In this document: positions 10,101-17,071 of the stretch, in pieces
Numbering within the stretch: the first letter of the stretch is position 1
Layout of the letters: every line of letters begins with the position of its first letter
NCBI RefSeq assembly: GCF_004571195.1
Contig: NZ_CP038271.1
Span: 310,001 to 374,000, forward strand
DNA length: 64,000 nt
From: Legionella geestiana
GTDB taxonomy: Bacteria > Pseudomonadota > Gammaproteobacteria > Legionellales > Legionellaceae
Direction of reading: 5' to 3'
Translations under genes and position numbers: made by a program
The notes under the pieces: model-generated
The model's input: only the letters and a program-made list of their open reading frames with translations
Databases searched by the model: none
What the model was told of the DNA's origin: nothing

Positions 10101-11988
10101 CCTCAACATGCGCGATACCGGTATATTCGAGCGCAAACTCATTAATCCACGTAATTTTGCCATCCTTGAACTTCAGTACATACGGACGCTCACTGATAGC
10201 CCGTAAACCAAGCCGTTCCACAATCGGTAAAACATCAGAAAGCGGTATGGTGGTATCATGCTGATACACCTTCAGGCGAAAGTGGTTCTGAGGCTCATCT
10301 ACCGGGCGGTAAAAGTTCATGCCAAGCGGCATTTCTGGTGTGAGGGTTTCCACATGCCGAATATCATAAACGGCTGTGCGTGGCGAAAACATTTCGCTAT
10401 AAGCAATTGGAAATGCATCGCGGTATTTTACAAAAAGCTGATTGGCAGTTTCTTCGCCAAACGCATCCCCCAGCTGATGCTGCAAATCATCCGTCCATGA
10501 ACGACCGGCTTCAATCAGTTTTTTCTCAATTTCCTGCAGATTAAAGGCTGGAATGGCTTCAGGGTCAAGGCGCACAATAAAGTGAATCCGCGCAAGCACT
10601 GACTCTGAAAAACGGGTATAAAAACTGATTTCTGTGGCGTTAAAGCTCTCGCGAAGAATTTCTTCCATCTCCTGACGCAACAGCGTGGTGTAACGCTCTT
10701 TAGGAACATAAACCAGACAGGATATGAAACGGCGATAGACATCCATGCGTGCAAAAAGCCGAATGCGTCGACGCTCCTGCATGTAGAAAATGCCCATGGA
10801 AATTTCGAGCAGTTCCGCTTCCGAACCCTGAATAAGATCGTCCCGCGGCAGCGTTTCAAGGATGTTAAGGAGCACCTTGCCCGCGTGACTTTTGGGGTCA
10901 AAGTGCGAACTGGTCATCACGTTTGCGACCTTGTGACGCAGAAACGGAATGTGTCGCGGGCTGGTGTTATAGGCCGCTGAGGTATAGAGGCCGATGATGC
11001 GACGCTCACCAATGACCTTCCCTTTTTTATCAAAACGCTTGATGCCGATGTAATCGGTATACACATCCCGATGCACGGTCGCGAGCGTATTGGTCTTTGA
11101 CACAACCAGAATATGCGGTGACATGGTCAGCTCGCGGGCCTGGGGTGTCATTGAACTGATGCTTCGAGTCACGGATTTATTGAGTGTCGCGCGCAGCACG
11201 CCAAGGCCTGTTTGCGGAATGGCGCGCAGCACCATTTCCTGACCTTCCTTGCAAAGCTCGTAATCGCGCACGCCAAGAAAAGTAAAATGGTGGTCTTCAA
11301 TCCACTGCAAAAATGCGCGGGTTTCGTTCACTTCTTCGGCACTGATGGTGGCAGGAATGTTATCCATTTCAACAATGGCCTCGCGGACACGCTCACGCAT
11401 CACACTCCAGTCATCCACTACCGCGCGGTTGTCTTCAAGGGCCTTTTCAATCGTGCGATGCAACTCTTCAAGGAGCGAGCTGTCAGTCTGGCGGTCAATT
11501 TCGATAAACACAACCGCTTCGGTGATGTTGGCTTTAGGGGCGCTTCCCTCACGCGGCCATACAGCCGTTACTTCATTGGCCGCATTACGGGTCAGGCGCA
11601 GTCCGCCCATATGAATGATAAGGTGTGAGGCAAACCCCATGCGATTGACTATCATGCGCAGGGAATCAACGAGAAACGGCATGTCGCGGCAGACCACCTG
11701 AATCACCGTGTGCGTGGTCTGCCAGCCGTGGCATTCAAAATCGGGGTTATAAATACAGACTTTGTCGGTATCAGAGGCGCGCGTTGCAATCTGCGACCAG
11801 AGGTTAACCGCCGCGCCGTAAAGATCGTCCGTCTCCAATTCTCGCAAATCTTCAAGCGCCGCCGTTCCATAGAATTGACGCACAAATTCAGAACACATCA
11901 CGGCCTGCTCTGGAGGCATGCGCTCCATAATCCGGGAAATAACCGCATCGATAAGCAGGGTTTTGCCTTCTTCAAATGTGTATGACAT
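7114..11988 (-). CDS. gdhB: NAD-specific glutamate dehydrogenase, large (GDH180) type
   Basis: Giant NAD-dependent glutamate dehydrogenase (1,624 residues; family usually about 1,600) that converts glutamate to 2-oxoglutarate and ammonia. An N-terminal half with ACT-like regulatory domains precedes the catalytic dehydrogenase core at about residues 725-1235. In the core, RGGLRWSDRREDFRTE and the lysine segment VPSGAKGGFVPKQ are the substrate-binding signatures, and VVGEGGNLGLTQLAR belongs to the nucleotide-binding fold. The C-terminal part is helical. The same class is found in Pseudomonas, Streptomyces and Legionella. It suggests use of glutamate as carbon and energy source. Confidence 0.97.
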   Translation of the reverse strand: MSYTFEEGKTLLIDAVISRIMERMPPEQAVMCSEFVRQFYGTAALEDLRELETDDLYGAAVNLWSQIATRASDTDKVCIYNPDFECHGWQTTHTVIQVVCRDMPFLVDSLRMIVNRMGFASHLIIHMGGLRLTRNAANEVTAVWPREGSAPKANITEAVVFIEIDRQTDSSLLEELHRTIEKALEDNRAVVDDWSVMRERVREAIVEMDNIPATISAEEVNETRAFLQWIEDHHFTFLGVRDYELCKEGQEMVLRAIPQTGLGVLRATLNKSVTRSISSMTPQARELTMSPHILVVSKTNTLATVHRDVYTDYIGIKRFDKKGKVIGERRIIGLYTSAAYNTSPRHIPFLRHKVANVMTSSHFDPKSHAGKVLLNILETLPRDDLIQGSEAELLEISMGIFYMQERRRIRLFARMDVYRRFISCLVYVPKERYTTLLRQEMEEILRESFNATEISFYTRFSESVLARIHFIVRLDPEAIPAFNLQEIEKKLIEAGRSWTDDLQHQLGDAFGEETANQLFVKYRDAFPIAYSEMFSPRTAVYDIRHVETLTPEMPLGMNFYRPVDEPQNHFRLKVYQHDTTIPLSDVLPIVERLGLRAISERPYVLKFKDGKITWINEFALEYTGIAHVEADEIRERFQNAFARVWFGDAENDGFNQLVLAAGLDWRQVSVLRTYARYFRQIGFTFSQDYIEHALNNNPALARKLVELFELRFVLNQEESREERTDALAKQIIADLDAVTNLDEDRIIRQYVHTILATLRTNYYQMDKAGNPRNYISIKLNSRAVPGLPKPMPLYEIFMCSPRVEGVHLRGGKVARGGLRWSDRREDFRTEILGLMKAQQVKNSVIVPSGAKGGFVPKQMPANPSREDMMAEGILCYRLFIRSLLDITDNYVEGKVQKPAGVVCHDGDDPYLVVAADKGTATFSDIANEISHEYGFWLGDAFASGGSVGYDHKKMGITARGAWESVKRHFTELDIDIQKTDFTVVGIGDMSGDVFGNGMLLSPHIQLVAAFNHQHIFIDPNPDAKSSFVERQRLFNLPRSTWDDYDKKRMSKGGGVFLRSAKSIPVSPEMKARFDIDASEIEPNELIRAILRARIDLLWSAGIGTFVKASTESNADVGDRTNDATRVNANTLRCRVVGEGGNLGLTQLARMEYALEGGRIYTDFIDNSAGVHCSDKEVNIKILLNAMVAAGDLTLKQRNELLSAMTDEVAALVLRDNYLQPRAISLVDSQGVRALDLQRRYINELEQSGKLDRAIEFLPDEKSLIERKLLGKGLGAPAIAVLMCYTKTILKEQILASDVPEDPFLKSVLFSMFPKALHKSCAKQMEAHPLRREIIATKLSNIIVNEMGFTFVYRLQDETGAPVSAIVRAFMIARAAMDLETIWEEIQALDGKVSTENQNEMMMTYVRLMRRTTRWFLRNLRTRQDITHAVAQYAPGLRELKATAPVVLGEGHRAIYQSHYDHYLSLGVPPSLTHELTITRGLFAAMDLIDISQKLELEIPKVSEAYFWVSEFLELAWIRSRVIAHPTENQWESLSREALRDDLDWQHRQLTAGILQFNGARGDFKKSFEIWATKNEGLIERWKKILADLRAASSLNYTMFFVAIRELLDLTQTTVQMSEKMTATE

Positions 11989-12148
11989 TCAATCACCTCG
12001 TTTCGCAGGGTAGTTTGCGATAAAAAATAAACGTGCGCTGCCACGATGCCTTACAAGGCAAGCCGTGAATCAACGCACCACAAATCCTGATAATGGTTCA
12101 GATTTTCGCATTGCGCAACCAAATGTCAACCACGCTGTCAAAATCCGC

Positions 12149-12655
12149 TCATCCAATGAAGACCCGGGTACCTGCCTGAACCCAGTCCGCAAGAGCGATG
12201 ATATCCGTGTTACTGACACGAATACAGCCATGCGAGCCGGGAATGCCAAGCTGTGTGGTGTCCGGTGTGCCGTGTATATAAATGTAGCGCGCCAGACTGT
12301 CAACCTCGCCGCCAGAATTTTTTAACGGTTCAAGCCCTTCAAGCTGCAAAATGCGGGTCAAAATCCAGTCTCTATCGGGAAATTGTTCAGCAAGTTCTCT
12401 CGAATAGATTTCCCCGGTCCATTCTCTGGCTACAAAAACACTGTTCACCGCGGCATCAAGCCCGATACGGGAATAAATGCGGTGCCAGCCACGCGGCGTA
12501 CATTCACTCCCCATTTTTTCGCCAAGACCTTTTTTAGCCGTTGAGACGGGAAACACCCACAGTAACTGTCCTTTCTCAAAACAATGCATGGTCTGTGTTC
12601 GGGCAGATATGTGAATCAGCTGGCGACTTTCTTCCGTTTCACCCTGCATATACAC
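12149..12655 (-). CDS. YkuD-family L,D-transpeptidase without signal peptide
   Basis: YkuD-domain protein of 168 residues. The catalytic signature HGTP...GIPGSHGCIRVSN (about residues 129-149) carries the conserved His, Ser, Cys and Arg of L,D-transpeptidases, which form 3-3 peptidoglycan cross-links or attach proteins to peptidoglycan. No N-terminal signal peptide or membrane anchor is visible, which is odd for a periplasmic enzyme, although some short YkuD proteins in proteobacteria look like this. The start overlaps the 3' end of the aldehyde dehydrogenase gene by 17 nt. A second ATG at 12649 is better spaced from an AGTAGG sequence. Confidence 0.85.
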   Translation of the reverse strand: MYMQGETEESRQLIHISARTQTMHCFEKGQLLWVFPVSTAKKGLGEKMGSECTPRGWHRIYSRIGLDAAVNSVFVAREWTGEIYSRELAEQFPDRDWILTRILQLEGLEPLKNSGGEVDSLARYIYIHGTPDTTQLGIPGSHGCIRVSNTDIIALADWVQAGTRVFIG

Positions 12656-14009
12656 CTACTGTCTTAATGTTGACAAATTCCAGAATGCCCTCACGCGACA
12701 GTTCACGCCCATAGCCTGAACTGCGGATGCCGCCAAAAGGTAACCGCGGGTCAGAGGCCACCATCGCATTCACATAGCACACCCCGCTTTCTATCCCGTG
12801 CAGCGCTATCGCCTCTCCCCGCTTGAGATTGCGGGTAAAAACAGCGGCTCCAAGGCCAAAGCGGCTCTGATTTGCGAGCGACACGGCCGCATCGTTATCG
12901 TCTGCTCGTACAAGCGCAATCACCGGGCCGAAAACTTCTTCCTCAAACACAGGACTGCCAGGCTCTACGTTATCAAGCAGTGTGGGCGGGTAGAAAAATC
13001 CAGGACCCGCGGGGAGCGTGCCACCCTCGAGGAGTGTTGCACCGGCAGCAACAGCGCGCTGCACCTGATGATGCACGGTGTCACGCAAATCTTCGCGTGC
13101 AAGCGGCCCCATGCGCGTTGAGGGATGCAGCGGGTCACCGGTATGCCATTCTGCCATTTCATGTCGAATGTGAGACAACAGTGCATCGGCTATGGAATCT
13201 GGTGCTATTACGCGCTTCGCAGCAATGCAGACCTGGCCACTGTTGCTGAGGCGCGAGGTCACTACCGCACGGGCAGCCGCCTTCAGGTCGGCATCATCAA
13301 GAATAACATATGGGTCGCTGCCACCAAGCTCCAGTACCACTTTCTTCAAAAATCGCCCGGCCGTTGAAGCCACTGCACTGCCACCACGCGCGCTTCCCGT
13401 AAACGTAACTGCAGCCGTATGCTCATGCGCGATAACCTCTGCCGCCTGCTCATCACTCAGCACGAGGTGCTGAAATACCCCTTCGGGAAAACCCGCTTCA
13501 AGAAACAGTTCGGCAATCGCCTGCCCACAGCCTGCTGTTATGGGGGCGTGCTTCAAGAGCGCGACATTACCTGCCATCAACGCAGGAACAGCAAATCGAA
13601 AAACCTGCCAGAAGGGAAAATTCCAGGGCATGATGGCAAAAACCAGTCCGAGCGGCAACGGGTGGACGGTGCTTTTAACCGTTTCCGTTCGGATACTGCG
13701 TGGGGCGAGATAGCTGGCTCCTTCGGCGGCATAATGCTCACAGAGGAAGGCGCACTTCTCAATTTCCGCCTCTCCCGCCGTTACCGGCTTTCCCATTTCT
13801 GTCGCCATGCGCACAGCATGCAGCGGTTTTTGCTCACGCAGGAGAGCCGCAAGCCGGCGTAAAAGGCCGGCTCGCGCGGTGAGACAGGTTCCGCGCCAAT
13901 GCAAAAACGCCGTTTGCGAACGCGCCATGGTTTCATGCATCATTGCCGTTGTTGCATATGCCACTGGCGGCAGGAGTGCACCTGTGGACGGATTTCGTGT
14001 CGTTATCAT
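12639..14009 (-). CDS. Aldehyde dehydrogenase, succinate-semialdehyde type (Sad/YneI-like)
   Basis: NAD(P)-dependent aldehyde dehydrogenase of about 456 residues. The catalytic Cys is in NSGQVCIAAKRV, the general-base Glu in VVLELGGSDPYVI, and the nucleotide-binding turn in VTFTGSARGGSAV. The short length and N-terminus (TTRNPSTGALLPPV) match the Sad/YneI succinate-semialdehyde dehydrogenase subgroup, which feeds succinate to the TCA cycle; the substrate is inferred. I prefer the ATG at 14009 (start M-I-T-T) over the in-frame ATG at 14042, because the extra 11 residues are basic and not family-like. Confidence 0.88.
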   Translation of the reverse strand: MITTRNPSTGALLPPVAYATTAMMHETMARSQTAFLHWRGTCLTARAGLLRRLAALLREQKPLHAVRMATEMGKPVTAGEAEIEKCAFLCEHYAAEGASYLAPRSIRTETVKSTVHPLPLGLVFAIMPWNFPFWQVFRFAVPALMAGNVALLKHAPITAGCGQAIAELFLEAGFPEGVFQHLVLSDEQAAEVIAHEHTAAVTFTGSARGGSAVASTAGRFLKKVVLELGGSDPYVILDDADLKAAARAVVTSRLSNSGQVCIAAKRVIAPDSIADALLSHIRHEMAEWHTGDPLHPSTRMGPLAREDLRDTVHHQVQRAVAAGATLLEGGTLPAGPGFFYPPTLLDNVEPGSPVFEEEVFGPVIALVRADDNDAAVSLANQSRFGLGAAVFTRNLKRGEAIALHGIESGVCYVNAMVASDPRLPFGGIRSSGYGRELSREGILEFVNIKTVGVYAG

Positions 14010-14152
14010 GTTATCTCTGCGAAAGCGTTGTAAACATTTCATTCTTGCACATCCGATTTGATTGTTGGTACTATTTTGTTTTGAGTTTCTCCAGCAAGGT
14101 GTGAACGGTCATTTTCGCGCGTTGCACAACTTATGCTCAACAAGGGATCTTC

Positions 14153-14932
14153 ATGACAAACACCAGGGCAGCCTTTACGCGTTCCCACCAGTTATTGGCC
14201 TGGAGTGTACACCTCTTTACAGCAACCGCCGCATGTCTTGGCATGCTGACACTCGTTGCCATTTGTCAGCAGCATTACACACAGGCGCTGTGGTTCATGG
14301 CAGGCGCTGTAGTTATTGATGCGGTTGATGGCACGTTTGCACGCCGTGTACGCGTTAAATCGGTGCTTCCCAATCTTGATGGGGCACTGCTGGATAACAT
14401 TGTCGACTACCTGAACTATGTCATTACCCCAGGTTTCTTTCTGTTGATGCGCCCGGGAATGCTGCCCGCTGATTTTGCAGTCTGGATTGTCATGGCCATT
14501 GTTGTGGTTTCGGCTTATCAGTTTTGCCAGTCCGATGCGAAAACGCCCGATCACTTTTTTAAAGGCTTTCCCTGCTACTGGAATATTACGGTCTTTTATC
14601 TTTACATTTTTAATACCGGCATGGAGACAAACACGCTGGTGCTCCTGACTCTCTGCATCCTGATTTTTGTCCCTGTTAAGTACGTCTACCCCTCGCGTCT
14701 TGATTATCTCACCGACTCACGCCGCCTTAAGTGGTTGATGCATGCTTTTTCCCTTATCTACGGTACGAGCTCCCTCATGGTGCTGTGGCACTTTCCGGGG
14801 CACGATAGGGGCTGGCTCATGGTTTCCATCGGTTATGTCGTGATTTATCTGGCACTCAGCATCTACAGAACCTGTTCGCCACTTTTGCAAAACCGATTTA
14901 CCATGGCGAAGAACCATGCACCGGACAGTTAA
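14153..14932 (+). CDS. pcs: Phosphatidylcholine synthase
   Basis: CDP-alcohol phosphatidyltransferase that makes phosphatidylcholine from CDP-diacylglycerol and free choline. The Pcs signature D-G-x2-A-R-x12-G-x3-D-x3-D is intact (starting DGTFARRVRV, ending GALLDNIVD, about residues 62-88). The 12-residue spacer separates Pcs from other members of the superfamily. Around eight hydrophobic helices place it in the inner membrane. Length 259 is normal. Host-associated bacteria such as Legionella and Brucella use this pathway to make PC from host choline. Confidence 0.95.
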   Translation: MTNTRAAFTRSHQLLAWSVHLFTATAACLGMLTLVAICQQHYTQALWFMAGAVVIDAVDGTFARRVRVKSVLPNLDGALLDNIVDYLNYVITPGFFLLMRPGMLPADFAVWIVMAIVVVSAYQFCQSDAKTPDHFFKGFPCYWNITVFYLYIFNTGMETNTLVLLTLCILIFVPVKYVYPSRLDYLTDSRRLKWLMHAFSLIYGTSSLMVLWHFPGHDRGWLMVSIGYVVIYLALSIYRTCSPLLQNRFTMAKNHAPDS

Positions 14933-14997
14933 ATTTCTCCCTGTAGGTGCTTGCCCTGCTTCGCCGTTATTGTTGACATTAGATTTCAGGAGTTTTC

Positions 14998-15468
14998 ATG
15001 GTACGTTTGTATTTACCAGTTCTTGCCCTTGCCGCCGCCAGTGCATTTGCTTCACCCTTTCCGAGAGGCTGTGAGGTCACAGGCTTTTCTTTTACACAAA
15101 ACTACCTGACGCTTAACGAATCAGGGCAGCAGACTTTCTATCTTCTGCAAAACCGCAGCAATCGCCCGATTGGTATCCGCCGCGTAGAAACCAGTGACGA
15201 ATTTATGACTCCCTCGCTTGATGTTGCACTGGCACCTGATGCGTGGGCCGCTTTTGCCTCGGATGTACAAAGCATGTATTTCGAATGTTTTACGCAGGAC
15301 GCCGACAACGAAACTCCAGGAAGCTGTCGCGAACTGCTTGAAATCTGCCAATACCCAAGGGTTCGTTTTGCCCTCAGCAACATGGGCAACTACTGGGTTT
15401 CTGCCAATAAATCTCAGCAGGAAATTATCCAGGACGCTGTCGCCAAGGGAATTTACCTGCGCTGGTGA
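14998..15468 (+). CDS. Secreted protein of unknown function
   Basis: Protein of 156 residues with a clear signal peptide (residues 1-18, LALAAASAFASP) and four Cys in the mature part (CEV, FEC, SCRELLEIC), suggesting two disulfides in the periplasm or outside. The size and layout recall the small exported EnhB-type proteins of Legionella, but I cannot confirm that match and do not assign the name. The ATG is preceded by CAGGAG. It lies 25 nt upstream of a thioredoxin-like gene and may share its transcript. Confidence 0.75.
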   Translation: MVRLYLPVLALAAASAFASPFPRGCEVTGFSFTQNYLTLNESGQQTFYLLQNRSNRPIGIRRVETSDEFMTPSLDVALAPDAWAAFASDVQSMYFECFTQDADNETPGSCRELLEICQYPRVRFALSNMGNYWVSANKSQQEIIQDAVAKGIYLRW

Positions 15469-15493
15469 GGCTTTAAACGCTTGAGGAAATGCT

Positions 15494-16054
15494 ATGGCTA
15501 AAACCCCATCATCCATGGTTCCACTGGGAACGTTCGCGCCGATGTTTGAGCTGCCGGACGTACAGACTGGAAAGATACTTCGACTCGCAGATATGCTCGG
15601 CGAGTATGCAACCGTGATTTGTTTTATGTGCAATCATTGTCCGTACGTCAAGCACATCGAGGATGTCCTTGCATCGGTATCCCGCACATACGAGGCGCCT
15701 GGTGTCTCGTGGATTGCCATCAATTCGAACGATGTGGAACGCTACCCGGACGATTCGCCACTGCATATGAAAGAACTCTGCAGGGAAAAAGGCTATACGT
15801 TCCCTTATCTTTTTGACGAAACTCAGGAAGTCGCCAGAGCCTTTGGCGCCGCCTGTACCCCGGATTTTTTTGTGTACGACAAAAACCGGACACTGGCGTA
15901 TCGCGGGCAGTTTGATGATTCCCGTCCGGGAAATAACATCCCGGTTACAGGCAGCTCACTGACTGACGCTCTGGATGCCCTGCTGGCCGGCAACGCCGTA
16001 TCTACAGCGCAAAAGCCAAGCCTTGGCTGTAATATTAAATGGAAAGATGCATAA
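15494..16054 (+). CDS. Thioredoxin-like/AhpC-TSA family protein
   Basis: Cytoplasmic protein of 186 residues with a thioredoxin fold. The N-terminal redox motif is CNHCPYVKHI (about residues 41-50), a CxxC followed by Pro, which is characteristic of a subgroup of the AhpC/TSA family. The cis-Pro region is GAACTPDFFVYD, with an additional Cys just before TP. A typical end pattern PSLGCNIKWK is also present. The physiological substrate is unknown; thiol-disulfide exchange or peroxide reduction are likely chemistries. The ATG follows GAGGAAATGCT. Confidence 0.9.
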   Translation: MAKTPSSMVPLGTFAPMFELPDVQTGKILRLADMLGEYATVICFMCNHCPYVKHIEDVLASVSRTYEAPGVSWIAINSNDVERYPDDSPLHMKELCREKGYTFPYLFDETQEVARAFGAACTPDFFVYDKNRTLAYRGQFDDSRPGNNIPVTGSSLTDALDALLAGNAVSTAQKPSLGCNIKWKDA

Positions 16055-16072
16055 AGGAAGGCTTTATCACCG

Positions 16073-17071
16073 ATGCCGCATGTTTCGCCGAAGGCGCTGC
16101 TTGATGACGTAAATCAATTTGCGACCGACACACTGGAAGGCTACCGTCCATGGTACCACTGGCTTTGTCCCCGCAATGCCGGAGTCGCGCGTGTTGTGAC
16201 GGAAGTGGGGTATTTTCGCGAGGGCAAACTGCGGCTTTCAACCCTCCTGAAACGGCTTGAACCGCCTCCAGATGCTCCAGAGCCCGCCCTTTCGGCGCGT
16301 CTTGAGAGTGTGCGTGAATATTGCAAAGAGGTCTTTCAGCGCCACCCTGAACTGTTATTCAACGCGATTATGTCAGGCTGTGCCATTCATACCATTGCCA
16401 TCCTCGACGTGCTTCAGCTTTTCCCCCCGGAAGAACAGGGCATTTTTTTCCGCTGGACAACGGTTGAGACGCAGCGCAATGTTTTAATGCAATGCCTGCG
16501 TTTTCAAAAGCAGGCTTTCCCGGTACTTCTCAAGGCTGCTTTTGCCACGTCGCAATCACATATTGATGCGCATCAAGGCTCGCAACATCATCAGCTGATT
16601 TCTGATTTACTGACTCACAGCATGGTTTATGGGCATCGTACCGATGCACCACTGCTTGTTTATGCCATATGCTACCACGCGGAGCATGTATCGATAATTT
16701 GTGATGTTATGAAACATCTACCCAACGTGACCGCGATACTGACTCAGACGCTCTACACTAATTCGCTGGAAATCCCGCGCGGCAATGCGCTCTGGCATGC
16801 TGCTAAAAGACTTCCAGAGAGACTCGCTGAACTGCTGATGCTCATGCCTTTAGAGGAGCGCATACAAAGTGTGCGTGAAACCTTTGGAGAATCGGCACTC
16901 CGGTTTAATTTCGAAACGCTTGATGCCTGCAAAAACGCCACTCAGGACCTGCATCGCATTGCCCTTGAAAAGCCGCGAGGCGTGCCGCTCAAACTGCAAT
17001 TCCTAAAGCCCATATCTTCCCTGTCTGTCTCCCCCCTTGAAGCGAAAGAGGACTTAACGCTCAGGGCCTGA
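16073..17071 (+). CDS. Hypothetical helical protein
   Basis: Unrecognised 332-residue soluble protein. It has no signal peptide, no membrane helices and no motif I know; predicted mostly alpha-helical with many Leu, His and Cys residues (for example LFNAIMSGCAIHTIAILDVLQLF). It starts 18 nt after the thioredoxin-like gene, with AAGGAAGGC upstream as ribosome-binding site. Its 3' end overlaps the convergent ligase gene by 18 nt. A lineage-specific protein, or a secreted effector in an intracellular pathogen, are possibilities, but nothing in the sequence proves either. Confidence 0.7.
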   Translation: MPHVSPKALLDDVNQFATDTLEGYRPWYHWLCPRNAGVARVVTEVGYFREGKLRLSTLLKRLEPPPDAPEPALSARLESVREYCKEVFQRHPELLFNAIMSGCAIHTIAILDVLQLFPPEEQGIFFRWTTVETQRNVLMQCLRFQKQAFPVLLKAAFATSQSHIDAHQGSQHHQLISDLLTHSMVYGHRTDAPLLVYAICYHAEHVSIICDVMKHLPNVTAILTQTLYTNSLEIPRGNALWHAAKRLPERLAELLMLMPLEERIQSVRETFGESALRFNFETLDACKNATQDLHRIALEKPRGVPLKLQFLKPISSLSVSPLEAKEDLTLRA

